This document shows, piece after piece, positions 1 to 8,147 of a DNA stretch of 12,777 nt (the first letter of the stretch is position 1; every line of letters begins with the position of its first letter). A program made the position numbers and the translations under genes. Source of the stretch: Dehalococcoidia bacterium (GTDB taxonomy: Bacteria > Chloroflexota > Dehalococcoidia > Lucifugimonadales > Lucifugimonadaceae). The stretch lies in assembly GCA_028278465.1 (NCBI GenBank), contig JANQEF010000139.1:1-12777 (forward strand), in the 5' to 3' direction. The notes under the pieces are model-generated. The model searched no databases and had not been told where the DNA came from. It saw only the letters and a list, made by a program, of their open reading frames with translations.

Positions 1-1
1 T

Positions 2-1321
<1,320 letters not shown>

Positions 1322-1336
1322 ATGGAATTCAGTGGT

Positions 1337-1357
1337 AAAATCGTCTGACCGGTTTTT
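1337..1357 (+). terminator. Weak terminator-like hairpin after ilvD
   Basis: AAAATCG (1337-1343) can pair with CGGTTTT (1350-1356, one G-U pair) around a 6-nt loop, and the right arm runs into a T tract (1353-1357). It lies 15 bp after the ilvD stop, where an intrinsic terminator would be expected. The stem has only two G-C pairs, so efficiency is doubtful; it may simply mark the left end of the acquired block. Confidence 0.3.
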
Positions 1358-1399
1358 CTACCCTTGGTTACGAACTTGCTTCGTGAGCTGAGGGGCGTG

Positions 1400-1653
1400 A
1401 GATTATACGTCTCCAGGACCACGGCCATCAGTTGAGCCGCGGCGATGAGCAGACGTAGGACTGTGTTCAGCATGGTCCATCTCCATTCTCATTGAGAGTG
1501 GCAGCGCGAGCTGTTTCGCGGCACGTCAGGTGAAGACTGACGGAATTGTGACTGGCTTTCTCAGCAAAGCGATTCGCAGCACCGGCACGGGAGTCAGGAG
1601 AGACTGGCCGCGGTCATATTCTCCTGGCCCCCTGACAACGTGGGTGAGGGGGA
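1400..1653 (+). ncRNA. Candidate structured RNA upstream of the reverse transcriptase
   Basis: The 332 bp between ilvD and the RT gene hold no credible gene but are dense in inverted repeats, read here as the plus strand. (a) TACGTCT 1406-1412 with AGACGTA 1451-1457, enclosing CC-A-CGGC 1419-1425 with GCCG-C-GG 1436-1442. (b) CCATTCTC 1483-1490 with GAGAGTGG 1494-1501: 8 pairs, one G-U, 3-nt loop. (c) CGCGA 1505-1509 with TCGCG 1516-1520. (d) CGTCAG 1524-1529 with CTGACG 1537-1542. (e) GCTTT 1555-1559 with AAAGC 1566-1570. (f) CAGGAGA-GACTG 1595-1606 with CGGTC 1611-1615 and TCTCCTG 1620-1626: 12 pairs with a 4-nt bulge. DRT2-type systems are known to carry a non-coding template RNA of a few hundred nucleotides just upstream of the RT, so position and structure fit. 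The ends are approximate, no promoter could be assigned, and the template segment cannot be defined by eye. Confidence 0.55.
1628..1652 (+). promoter_or_regulatory. Hairpin covering the RT ribosome binding site
   Basis: CCCCCT (1628-1633) is perfectly complementary to AGGGGG (1647-1652), which is part of the purine-rich ribosome binding site just before the TTG start at 1654. Pairing would hide that site. Two upstream pairings compete: CAGGAGA/TCTCCTG (1595-1601/1620-1626), and GTCAGG/CCTGAC (1593-1598/1631-1636), which would disrupt the CCCCCT arm. Translational control of the RT is an inference from this arrangement. Confidence 0.4.
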
Positions 1654-2994
1654 TTGCCATTGCGCCTGAGACACGCGTGGTACCGTCGCAAACCCTATCC
1701 TCATTTTGACTCACCGCTGCCCCTTCATGCTGCCGAGGCATTGGTCACCGACCCCGCACGAGTAGCCAAACACGCATTCTTTCCCTTCATCGGCTACACG
1801 CTCGCGACGCCTCGGGTCGAGACCGACCCCGATCGAAGAGGGCGAGTTCGATCAAATCCGAAACTCAGACCGATCGCGTATCCGTGCCACAGGGACGGTT
1901 ACATATTTTCTTACTACAAATATCTGCTAAGCAAAGAATATGAATCCGTGTTGCGACGGCTGGGAATTTCTGAATCCGTGTTAGCCTTCCGCTCATTGCC
2001 CGGTGGAAACAATGTTACTTATGCCTTGGAGATATTCGATCATATTGCCAATGAACCGCATCTAGATATCATCACTACCGATGTCTCAGGATACTTCGAC
2101 AATATCGACCACGAGCTACTCAAACAATCTTGGGGGACTCTAATCGGGGCTGAGCGGCTACCGCCCGATCACTACAACGTTTATAGAGGCATTACGAACT
2201 ACTCCTACATACGCAAACATCAATTGTTCAATGCCCTGCGGAGATCTCCGAAGACCAAACGCGGCGGTAGCTCTCGATTGTGTACCGCCCGCTTTTTTCG
2301 CCACCGAATTGTCGGACGTGGCCTGATTAAGAAGCCATCACCCAACAGCAAGGGTATCCCGCAAGGCTCATCGATCAGCCCGTTTCTTTCTAATCTATTT
2401 CTCCTAGACGTTGATTTAGCTCTGAGCCGTTTTGCGGAAGTACAGGGAGGTCTTTACAGAAGATACTGCGATGACATCATGTTGTTGCTTCCGGCAGGCC
2501 ACTGTGCATCAGCACTTGGCAAAATCATCGCCCTACTCAAGTCAAGAAAGCTAGAAATCAACCGCAAAAAGACGAAAGTATTTTCGAACACCGCTGGCCG
2601 ACACAACTTCATCGGTGATACTCCCGTTTCCTATCTCGGCCTTTCTTTCGATGGTCACTCTGTGACTATCCGTCCATCTTCCATTCACCGGTATCACCGC
2701 AAACTGCGCCGCGCGTTGAGACGGGCTCCGATTCTCCGCGAAGAGGAGACCGCTGCCCGCGAGAGGACGGACGGTAAGGAGGCGCCTCTCAGAGTCCAAG
2801 CGATCATGAATCGCTACTCTGAACTGGATGTCCGGGGTAAGAAAGCGATTCGGTTCGAGAACAGCAAGCGATTTTCTGGAAACTTCATCCGCTACTTAGA
2901 CAGAGCCGCAGAGGCGACTGGCTCAAAATCGATCGCGGCTCAGCGCAGGCGCTTGCTGTCTATGCTTCGTCGCAGGATTCGGGACGCAAAGTGA
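1654..2994 (+). CDS. Stand-alone antiviral-type reverse transcriptase, UG/Abi class, DRT2-like
   Basis: RNA-directed DNA polymerase of 446 residues with all RT blocks: RPIAYPCHRDGYIFSYY (72-88), block A TTDVSGYFDNIDHELL with catalytic D143, block B GIPQGSSISPFLSNLFL (234-250), block C YRRYCDDIMLL with D273/D274, block D-like KLEINRKKTKVF (299-310) and block E SYLGLSFDG (326-334). The N-terminal YPHFDSPLPL...VAKHAFFPFIGY (15-48), the HRDxxIFSYY motif, LAFRSLPGGNN (110-120) and LPPDHYNVYRGITNYSYI (169-186) are traits I associate with defence-associated UG RTs, especially DRT2, whose active site is also YCDD. In DRT2 the RT copies an upstream ncRNA by template jumping into concatemeric cDNA that encodes a toxic protein on phage infection. 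There is no maturase, HNH, integrase or second RT nearby, which argues against a group II intron or the two-RT DRT3. Start: TTG after GTGAGGGGGA; an in-frame stop at 1645 excludes longer starts, and a second TTG lies at 1660. GC is low for the window (bases 1921-1980: 45%; 961-1020 in ilvD: 73%), suggesting acquisition. RT identity is near certain; the DRT2 subtype is moderate. Confidence 0.93.
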   Translation: MPLRLRHAWYRRKPYPHFDSPLPLHAAEALVTDPARVAKHAFFPFIGYTLATPRVETDPDRRGRVRSNPKLRPIAYPCHRDGYIFSYYKYLLSKEYESVLRRLGISESVLAFRSLPGGNNVTYALEIFDHIANEPHLDIITTDVSGYFDNIDHELLKQSWGTLIGAERLPPDHYNVYRGITNYSYIRKHQLFNALRRSPKTKRGGSSRLCTARFFRHRIVGRGLIKKPSPNSKGIPQGSSISPFLSNLFLLDVDLALSRFAEVQGGLYRRYCDDIMLLLPAGHCASALGKIIALLKSRKLEINRKKTKVFSNTAGRHNFIGDTPVSYLGLSFDGHSVTIRPSSIHRYHRKLRRALRRAPILREEETAARERTDGKEAPLRVQAIMNRYSELDVRGKKAIRFENSKRFSGNFIRYLDRAAEATGSKSIAAQRRRLLSMLRRRIRDAK

Positions 2995-3011
2995 TCGCGC
3001 TGCGAATCCGG

Positions 3012-3044
3012 AGCCTGCAGCTAAGGGCGCTGTGACTGGCTGAA
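3012..3044 (+). repeat. Right copy of duplicated ilvD 3' tail
   Basis: This matches 1290-1322 at 30 of 33 positions and, read in the ilvD frame, still encodes PAAKGAVTG plus stop, but it is detached from any ilvD body. All three differences are T here against C or G in ilvD. It lies 17 bp beyond the RT stop and at the point where GC content returns to the local norm, so it probably marks the right edge of the RT block. Confidence 0.85.
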
Positions 3045-3078
3045 GAGCCGGCGCAGATGGGCGGTGCAGACGGGCGGA

Positions 3079-3108
3079 CGCTACGGCTGAAGCCTATTCT
3101 TCGTAGCG
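3079..3108. terminator. Hairpin at the 3' end of the surface-protein gene
   Basis: CGCTACG (3079-3085) pairs perfectly with CGTAGCG (3102-3108), with AAG/CTT as a possible inner stem. It spans the TAG stop (3094-3096) of the minus-strand gene and lies in the short gap where it converges with the RT block. No T tract follows on either strand, so a terminator role is only suggested by position. Confidence 0.3.
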
Positions 3109-6100
3109 AGCGCCGAACCACGTCCACGCCCGGACCAGCCGGAACTTCATCGCCGCGCCGATCACTGCCAGCTGAGTATTTGCCCGGTTCCTGGCAGCCG
3201 TCACTCGCCTGTTCACCGCGATCACTGCCGGGTTGTCCTGCGGGACCAGCCTTGAGCCGTAGCTCGTTCCCAGCACGGCGACCACCGCGAGTACGGCCAG
3301 CACTCCGATGAGGACAAATACCGAGACCGGCACGCCACCACTGCCGCCTCCGAAGTCGACTGGCACGATCGGCGTCGGCAGGAAGTCCGGCAACGGCGTC
3401 GAAGTCGGCGTAGCTGCCGGCTCCGGCGTGTTGGTCGCAGTCGGCGCAGGTGGCGCCACAGGAGTCGGCGTGTCAGGCGTGTTGGTCGCGGTCGGCTCTG
3501 GCTCCGGTGTGCTCGTCGGCTGCGGAGCGGGCGTAGCTATCGGAGTGGCCGTCGGCGCCGGAGTCGCAGTCGGTAGCGGCACAGGTGTCGCGGTCGGCTG
3601 GACCTGCGGCGTGAGCGCCATCAGGACGAATGTCGAGAACCCTCCGGCCTCGCCGGTGAAGGTGGCAGTGCACGAGTACACATCAGCCAGCTCGGTGCAG
3701 ACCGGCGTTGCGACGAACTCGCGGCCATCGTCAGCGATCTTGGCGATCACGATCGAGTTGCCGACGGCCATCTGGGCCTCGTACCAGGCCTTGCCAGCCG
3801 TCATGGTGACGGTGTTGTCCGTGAGATCGTCGTTGCTGATGCCGTCCTTGCTGACGGAGACGACGTAGGCGATGTCTGCGGCCGGATCGTCCAGATCGCC
3901 GGTAACGCCGGTCGAGCCGATGACGAACGATGAGCCTGCGAAGCCGGTCGGCAGTTCAGTGCCATACGTTGCTGTCAGCGAGGTGCCGCCAGGCACGCTG
4001 GTCACGTCGACATCGAACATCACGCTCGGCAGGCCGACCGATTCGGCCAGCAGCGCAGCCTCGGTTTCGGTGATCGCCGGGCTGAACTGGAGCGCCGGGT
4101 CCAGGAACTCGACGCCGATTCCGCCGACGACACCGGAGACCTGCACGGGTCCGGTCAGCGAAAGGTCATCGCCCAGGAGCAGCGTGGCGGTTCCGGAGCC
4201 AGTGGCATCGGTGGCGACGCTCAGCGTGTCGATATCAAGCACGAAGTCGCTTGTCGGAAGCGCTCCGCTGGCTGCTCCCGTAGCCGGGATCAGGGCCGTG
4301 ATCGAGCCGCTCGTGGTCGAGACCTCCGGAACGGCGCCGGTCACGCTGACTCCGCTGCCGAAGGCGTTGAGCACGGCGCTGCTAAGCGCCAGCGCGGCCG
4401 GAGACAGCGGCGCCGAAGGAGTGACGGGGCCGACAAGCGCCGCCTCGCCGTGGCCGGCCGAGTTGTACGCAGAGACCTGGAACATGAGGGCGACGCCGTT
4501 TGTCAGTCCGGTGATCGTGGCGGACCGCGCTGCCTGGTCGTGCAGCGAAGGCGTAGCGTTCGTGACGTTCAGGATCCGGTAGCCGAGGATGTCCGTGCCG
4601 CCGTCCGAGCTGGGCTGCTGCCACCTGATGATGACGGAGCCGTCGCCGGGCTCGAGGCCGATGCCCATCGGCATCGTGGGCGGACTGAGGATCGGGCCGA
4701 TGATGCTGTTGGATCCGCCTGAAGAGGATCCACCGCCACCGCCGCCACCGGTGACGATCGGAGCGATAACGGTTGGCGTCGCAGTGGGCACCGGCGTGCT
4801 GGTCGGCGCCGGAGTGGGTGAAGGCGTGGCTGTGCTCGTCGCAGTCGGGCTAACGCTTGCGGTTGGGCTGGCGATCGCCGTCGGGCTAGCGGCCGGTGTA
4901 GTCGCAGCCGGGCTGACGCTGGCTGTCGGGCTCGCGGCCGGCGTGGTCGCGGTGGGTACTACAGTGGCCGTAGTGGCCGTCGGGCTTGCGGCGGGGACGG
5001 TCGCCGTTGGCTCGACCGTGGCCGTCGGTTCCAGAGTCGCAGTCGGCTCCAGCGTCGCGGTGGGCTCCGGCGCAACGGCCGGTTCCAGCGTTGCTGTGGG
5101 TTCTGGCGTCGCCGTCGGTTCGGGCGTTGCTGTCGGTACAGGCGTGTTCGTCGGCAGGGGCGTCGCCGTCCACACAGGAGTCGGCGTCCACGCCGGGGCA
5201 AAGCCCGCAGCGATGTCATTCGAGCAAACGCCAGAAGCGGCCTGTCCGAAGATGAGCACAGTTCCCGAGTAAGAGCCGGCAGGCACCGTGTTCGGCGCGC
5301 GGAGCAGCAGGTCCAGCTTGCCAACCTCGTTGGCGCAGACCACCTGGTGGACGCTCGTGTTGCTGAACCACGACGGCGTGTTGACCGGCACAGGACTCAG
5401 CCACTCCAGGACCTGGGCGTTCTTGCCGAATGCCGCATCGAAGCCGTCGATGGTCTTCGGGCCGGTAACGCCGTCCTGCGTCAGTTCGGAGACCTCGATG
5501 CCGACGCGCATTCCGGAGTTGCCGGTGTTCTTGACCGTCGGGAAGTTGGCGGTGCCGAAGTTGGTGTCACCGGGAAGCACCTTCTGGCCGCCGGGGCTGA
5601 TCGTGCCCCAGTCGACGCGGTCGAAGTCGATCTCCAGGTTGAAGAAGCACTGGATGTCCAGCGTGTTGGTCAGCGTGACGTTCGCGCCGTCGGCCACGGC
5701 CGTCGCTTCGACGGTGTAGAGGCCGCACATCTGGTCTTTGGATATCTCCCACTCGGCAAAGTACAGGTCCTTCTGGCGCTGCTTGATCAGGTCGATCATG
5801 CCGAAGTCCTGGGCCGTCACGGCGTCCGAAGTGACCTGTCCGGTCTCGTGTGCCGCGTGCCACATCGTGCCAGGCAGGTTTGGCAGGCCGAGGTCGTTCA
5901 GATCGATGGTGGCGTCGCTGCCGTTGGGGCCGTCGCCGGAGTCGTCTACCTGCACCTTTGTGCCGTGGACCTGCAGCTTGAAGCTGCCGTCCGGGTGGAT
6001 CACCTTCCAGAAAACATCGTCGATCTCTGCGACGCCGGCCGGATGCTCGACAGCCACCCAGTTCTCGATCCTCCGCGCCTCGGGCAGGTCTTCGGCGTTC

Positions 6101-6507
6101 GGCAGGACCTGGATGACGTTCTGGACGTTGTCGTCCATCGTCGGGTGACCGATGAGCGTGTCATCGTCAGGCGTCTCAGGGTCATCAACGGTCGGGCGGG
6201 CGCAGGGGAAGCCGGGCTCCTGGAGCGGGTCGAAGTCGTCGCCGTACTGGATGCCCGGAGTGTTCGAGTCGACGTCCGGCAGCTCCCACTTGCACTCGAT
6301 GACCGGGTCGAGACCTTCGGCGGTGATCTCTGCCCTGCTGGCTACGTTCTGCTCGGAAGGACCTCCGGCCGCGGGAGTGACGTGATCATCGGCCTGCGCG
6401 ACGCGACGCGAGCCGTCATTCGGCTGGTACGCCGATGAGAGCGTGAGGAGGGATAGGGTCCCGGCCACTGTGACAGCGGCTATGGCAAGCGCAGCGAGTC
6501 GCGCCAC
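3094..6507 (-). CDS. Large secreted, membrane-anchored surface protein with FN3 domain and Thr/Pro stalks
   Basis: The 1137-residue protein starts at GTG (6505-6507), preceded by AAAGGA; the frame has no other ATG/GTG before an upstream stop. Residues 1-26 look like a signal peptide (Ala/Leu core, possible cleavage at SSA/Y). Layout: acidic N-terminal region 40-285 with no recognised fold; a probable beta domain 288-425 (EIDFDRVDWGTISPGGQKV...); stalk one 439-582, a run of TATP/EPTAT units; a Gly/Ser hinge 587-599; an FN3 domain 607-697 (IIRWQQPSSDGG, GYRIL, FQVSAYNSAG); a Ser/Ala/Gly/Val-rich region 698-965; stalk two 967-1047; a transmembrane helix 1061-1083; and an Arg-rich 54-residue tail, presumably cytoplasmic. 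Cysteines occur at 72, 102, 261, 287, 391, 428, 937 and 946, so disulfides are possible. Such stalks are common in Chloroflexota envelope proteins. Adhesion or cell-surface structure is a reasonable guess; no enzymatic motif was seen and function is unknown. Confidence 0.9.
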   Translation of the reverse strand: MARLAALAIAAVTVAGTLSLLTLSSAYQPNDGSRRVAQADDHVTPAAGGPSEQNVASRAEITAEGLDPVIECKWELPDVDSNTPGIQYGDDFDPLQEPGFPCARPTVDDPETPDDDTLIGHPTMDDNVQNVIQVLPNAEDLPEARRIENWVAVEHPAGVAEIDDVFWKVIHPDGSFKLQVHGTKVQVDDSGDGPNGSDATIDLNDLGLPNLPGTMWHAAHETGQVTSDAVTAQDFGMIDLIKQRQKDLYFAEWEISKDQMCGLYTVEATAVADGANVTLTNTLDIQCFFNLEIDFDRVDWGTISPGGQKVLPGDTNFGTANFPTVKNTGNSGMRVGIEVSELTQDGVTGPKTIDGFDAAFGKNAQVLEWLSPVPVNTPSWFSNTSVHQVVCANEVGKLDLLLRAPNTVPAGSYSGTVLIFGQAASGVCSNDIAAGFAPAWTPTPVWTATPLPTNTPVPTATPEPTATPEPTATLEPAVAPEPTATLEPTATLEPTATVEPTATVPAASPTATTATVVPTATTPAASPTASVSPAATTPAASPTAIASPTASVSPTATSTATPSPTPAPTSTPVPTATPTVIAPIVTGGGGGGGSSSGGSNSIIGPILSPPTMPMGIGLEPGDGSVIIRWQQPSSDGGTDILGYRILNVTNATPSLHDQAARSATITGLTNGVALMFQVSAYNSAGHGEAALVGPVTPSAPLSPAALALSSAVLNAFGSGVSVTGAVPEVSTTSGSITALIPATGAASGALPTSDFVLDIDTLSVATDATGSGTATLLLGDDLSLTGPVQVSGVVGGIGVEFLDPALQFSPAITETEAALLAESVGLPSVMFDVDVTSVPGGTSLTATYGTELPTGFAGSSFVIGSTGVTGDLDDPAADIAYVVSVSKDGISNDDLTDNTVTMTAGKAWYEAQMAVGNSIVIAKIADDGREFVATPVCTELADVYSCTATFTGEAGGFSTFVLMALTPQVQPTATPVPLPTATPAPTATPIATPAPQPTSTPEPEPTATNTPDTPTPVAPPAPTATNTPEPAATPTSTPLPDFLPTPIVPVDFGGGSGGVPVSVFVLIGVLAVLAVVAVLGTSYGSRLVPQDNPAVIAVNRRVTAARNRANTQLAVIGAAMKFRLVRAWTWFGARYEE
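3367..3609 (-). repeat. Thr/Pro-rich stalk two of the surface protein
   Basis: Codons 967-1047 form an imperfect repeat of TATP, TPAP and TNTPEP units just outside the membrane helix. On DNA it appears as degenerate GGCGTCGGAGTCGC-like units, which also create a false Gly/Val-rich open frame on the plus strand. Confidence 0.8.
4762..5193 (-). repeat. Thr/Pro-rich stalk one of the surface protein
   Basis: Codons 439-582 are built from TPEPTA, TLEPTA and TVEPTA units (left half), then TTPAASPTA, SVSPTA and similar units (right half). The two halves show different unit families, so at least two rounds of expansion are likely. Stalk length in such tracts often varies between strains. Confidence 0.85.
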
Positions 6508-7041
6508 CTGCTCGTGTCCTTTGCACTTTCGATGCGCCGACGAGCCGGGATTCGACGATGCGCTCTGGTCTATTCGTTACTTAGTGGTGAAGATCAGATA
6601 AAAAAGTTATGAATTCTCAGTTGAAAAGTTTTAACAGCCACCAGGCAACGTCAAATGTCGGGACTTCGATGGCCGTGCCTCCGCTGTTCCGCGGAGTGGG
6701 CGCCGGAAGTCTGCGACTGCTAAACCTGTCGCTTTCCGAACTGCGAACCGCCCTGGAACGGCCGCATTTCTCTCCCTTCAAAACTCGAACTTGAATAGGA
6801 AGAGTCGAGGTAACTTAGTCCGCTAAATAGTGAACGTCAAGCAGATCGAATTAACTGTAGGTTGCCAAGTGGCTAGCCAATAGGCTCTCTAAAAGAAACA
6901 AAGGAGTCTCTGACCGACTCTGGGTAGCCCGCGGCGGGCCACGGAGCGCACCGTCACAGCCGGGCCAAAGAGGCTAGAATCCGGCGGTCAGACAAGACTT
7001 TGCAACGCCGCAGAAATGGTCCGCAGATACTGGAGCGCGCT
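6508..7041. other. Divergent intergenic region, AT-rich in the centre
   Basis: No credible gene lies in these 534 bp between the minus-strand surface-protein gene and the plus-strand DUF3500 gene, so both promoters should be here. The middle is AT-rich for this genome (6601-6660: 22 of 60 bases are G or C). Visible structure: the palindrome TGGCTAGCCA (6870-6879), GAGTC/GACTC (6904-6908/6916-6920) and GCCCG/CGGGC around CGG (6927-6931/6935-6939). No convincing -35/-10 pair could be chosen for either gene, and a 61-codon frame at 6609-6794 has no ribosome binding site. Confidence 0.6.
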
Positions 7042-8034
7042 ATGACCTCAACCCACGAGACGATCCCGCCGGCGCCTTCGGCCGCTCCCGACGTGGTGAA
7101 GCGCATGACGGCCGCGGCCAACGCGTTCCTCAACACTCTTGATGGCGGCCAGCGCTCCGCGGCGACTTTCCGGTTCGAGGGTGACGAGCGATACGAGTGG
7201 GCGTACACGCCGATCGACCGCAACGGGCTCCTGCTGGAGGACATGACGCAGGAGCAGCGCGACGCCGCGTTGCGATTGATGGACACGGCGTTCAGCGAGC
7301 GGGGTGTTCAGACGGCGCGCCAGATCATCTCGCTGGAGGCGATCCTCGGAGAGGCGAACCCGATCTACAGCGTGACGAGGTACTGGCTCTCGGTCTTCGG
7401 CACGCCGGGAGGCACGGAGCCCTGGGGCTGGCGTTTCGGCGGCCACCACGCCTGCGTCTCGGCGACAGTAGTCAACGGGAGCGAGGTGACGGTCAACCCG
7501 ATCTTCTTCGGCTCCGATCCGGCCACGGTGAAGCACGGCCCGCACAAGGGGATGCGGACACTGGCCGAGGAGGAGGACTGGGCGCGTGGGCTGGTGCGGT
7601 CGATGTCGGCCGACCAGAAGAAGATAGCCGTTGTCGATACGGTGGCGCCGTCCGACGTCCTGTCGAAGAACTACCGGGTGGCCGACCCGGACGCGGCGCC
7701 GACCGGCATCGCCTTCAGCGCGCTGTCAGACCCCCAGCGCGAGTCGCTGGTGAAGCTGGTCCGGCACTACGTCGACCGCACGGCCGACGACCTTGCTTCG
7801 AACTACTGGCGGCATGTCGAGTCTGTGGGCATGGACCGCTGGTCGTTCGCCTGGGCAGGACCGGAGGTGCCAGGACAGGGTCACTACTACGCCATATCGG
7901 CGCCGCACTTCGTCGTGGAGTATGACAACACGCAGAACGGGGCGAACCATGTGCACTCGGTGCTGCGTGACTTCAATAACGACTGGGGCGAGGACATCCT
8001 GGCCGCCCACTACAGCCGGTCGGACCATCACTGA
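7042..8034 (+). CDS. DUF3500 family protein
   Basis: The 330-residue protein matches what I know of DUF3500. Its signature elements are GWRFGGHHACVSATV (129-143), PIFFGSDPATVKHG followed by RTLAEEEDWARGL (153-184), and near the end the strongly conserved VEYDNTQNGANHVHSVLRD (292-310) with DWGEDILAAHY (314-324). The His-, Asp- and Trp-rich conserved blocks suggest a catalytic or ligand site, but no function for the family is established to my knowledge. There is no signal peptide or membrane segment, so it is probably cytoplasmic. Start: ATG at 7042 with GGAG six bases upstream is preferred over an in-frame TTG at 7000, which has no good binding site. It is followed by a perfect GC-rich palindrome and then, 113 bp on, the CDF transporter; co-transcription is uncertain. 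Confidence 0.88.
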   Translation: MTSTHETIPPAPSAAPDVVKRMTAAANAFLNTLDGGQRSAATFRFEGDERYEWAYTPIDRNGLLLEDMTQEQRDAALRLMDTAFSERGVQTARQIISLEAILGEANPIYSVTRYWLSVFGTPGGTEPWGWRFGGHHACVSATVVNGSEVTVNPIFFGSDPATVKHGPHKGMRTLAEEEDWARGLVRSMSADQKKIAVVDTVAPSDVLSKNYRVADPDAAPTGIAFSALSDPQRESLVKLVRHYVDRTADDLASNYWRHVESVGMDRWSFAWAGPEVPGQGHYYAISAPHFVVEYDNTQNGANHVHSVLRDFNNDWGEDILAAHYSRSDHH

Positions 8035-8052
8035 GCGCCGGCCGGCCGGCGC
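8035..8052 (+). terminator. GC-rich palindrome after the DUF3500 gene
   Basis: GCGCCGGCCGGCCGGCGC is an 18-bp perfect palindrome starting directly after the stop codon. As RNA it folds into a 7-bp all-GC stem with a CCGG loop, followed by ATTTAGC, a poor U tract. It could be an intrinsic terminator, a 3' mRNA-stabilising hairpin or a protein-binding site. Confidence 0.45.
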
Positions 8053-8147
8053 ATTTAGCGCGGGTCCACAGACGCCGACCACTTCACAGACGTTTACCGC
8101 GCGGGAGTTGATTTGAAGCAGATAGCGATCGCCAAGCGGTCCGCCGA

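Noticed and set aside
1376..1408. Promoter for the upstream RNA (TTGCTT ... TTATAC)
   Set aside because: Spacing is 21 bp and both hexamers are weak. Other alignments in the same stretch are no better, so no promoter is called.
1323..2994. Group II intron or retron
   Set aside because: The RT lacks a maturase/X or HNH extension, and I see no intron domain V or splice-site boundaries. The retron NAxxH and VTG signatures are not apparent in the protein.
3308..5272. Plus-strand Gly/Val-rich frames (3308-3868, 3872-4582, 4589-5272)
   Set aside because: They are antisense to the Thr/Pro stalks and body of the surface protein. Repetitive GTCGGC-type codons keep the opposite strand open, and they lack independent domain content.
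6609..6794. 61-codon plus-strand frame in the divergent intergenic region
   Set aside because: No ribosome binding site (AAAAAGTT precedes the ATG), no recognisable sequence features and an AT-rich start zone; it is probably promoter DNA.
6921..6990. Possible tRNA-like GC-rich segment
   Set aside because: No T-loop GTTCRA sequence and no cloverleaf pairing could be found; only a 5-bp GCCCG/CGGGC hairpin is real.
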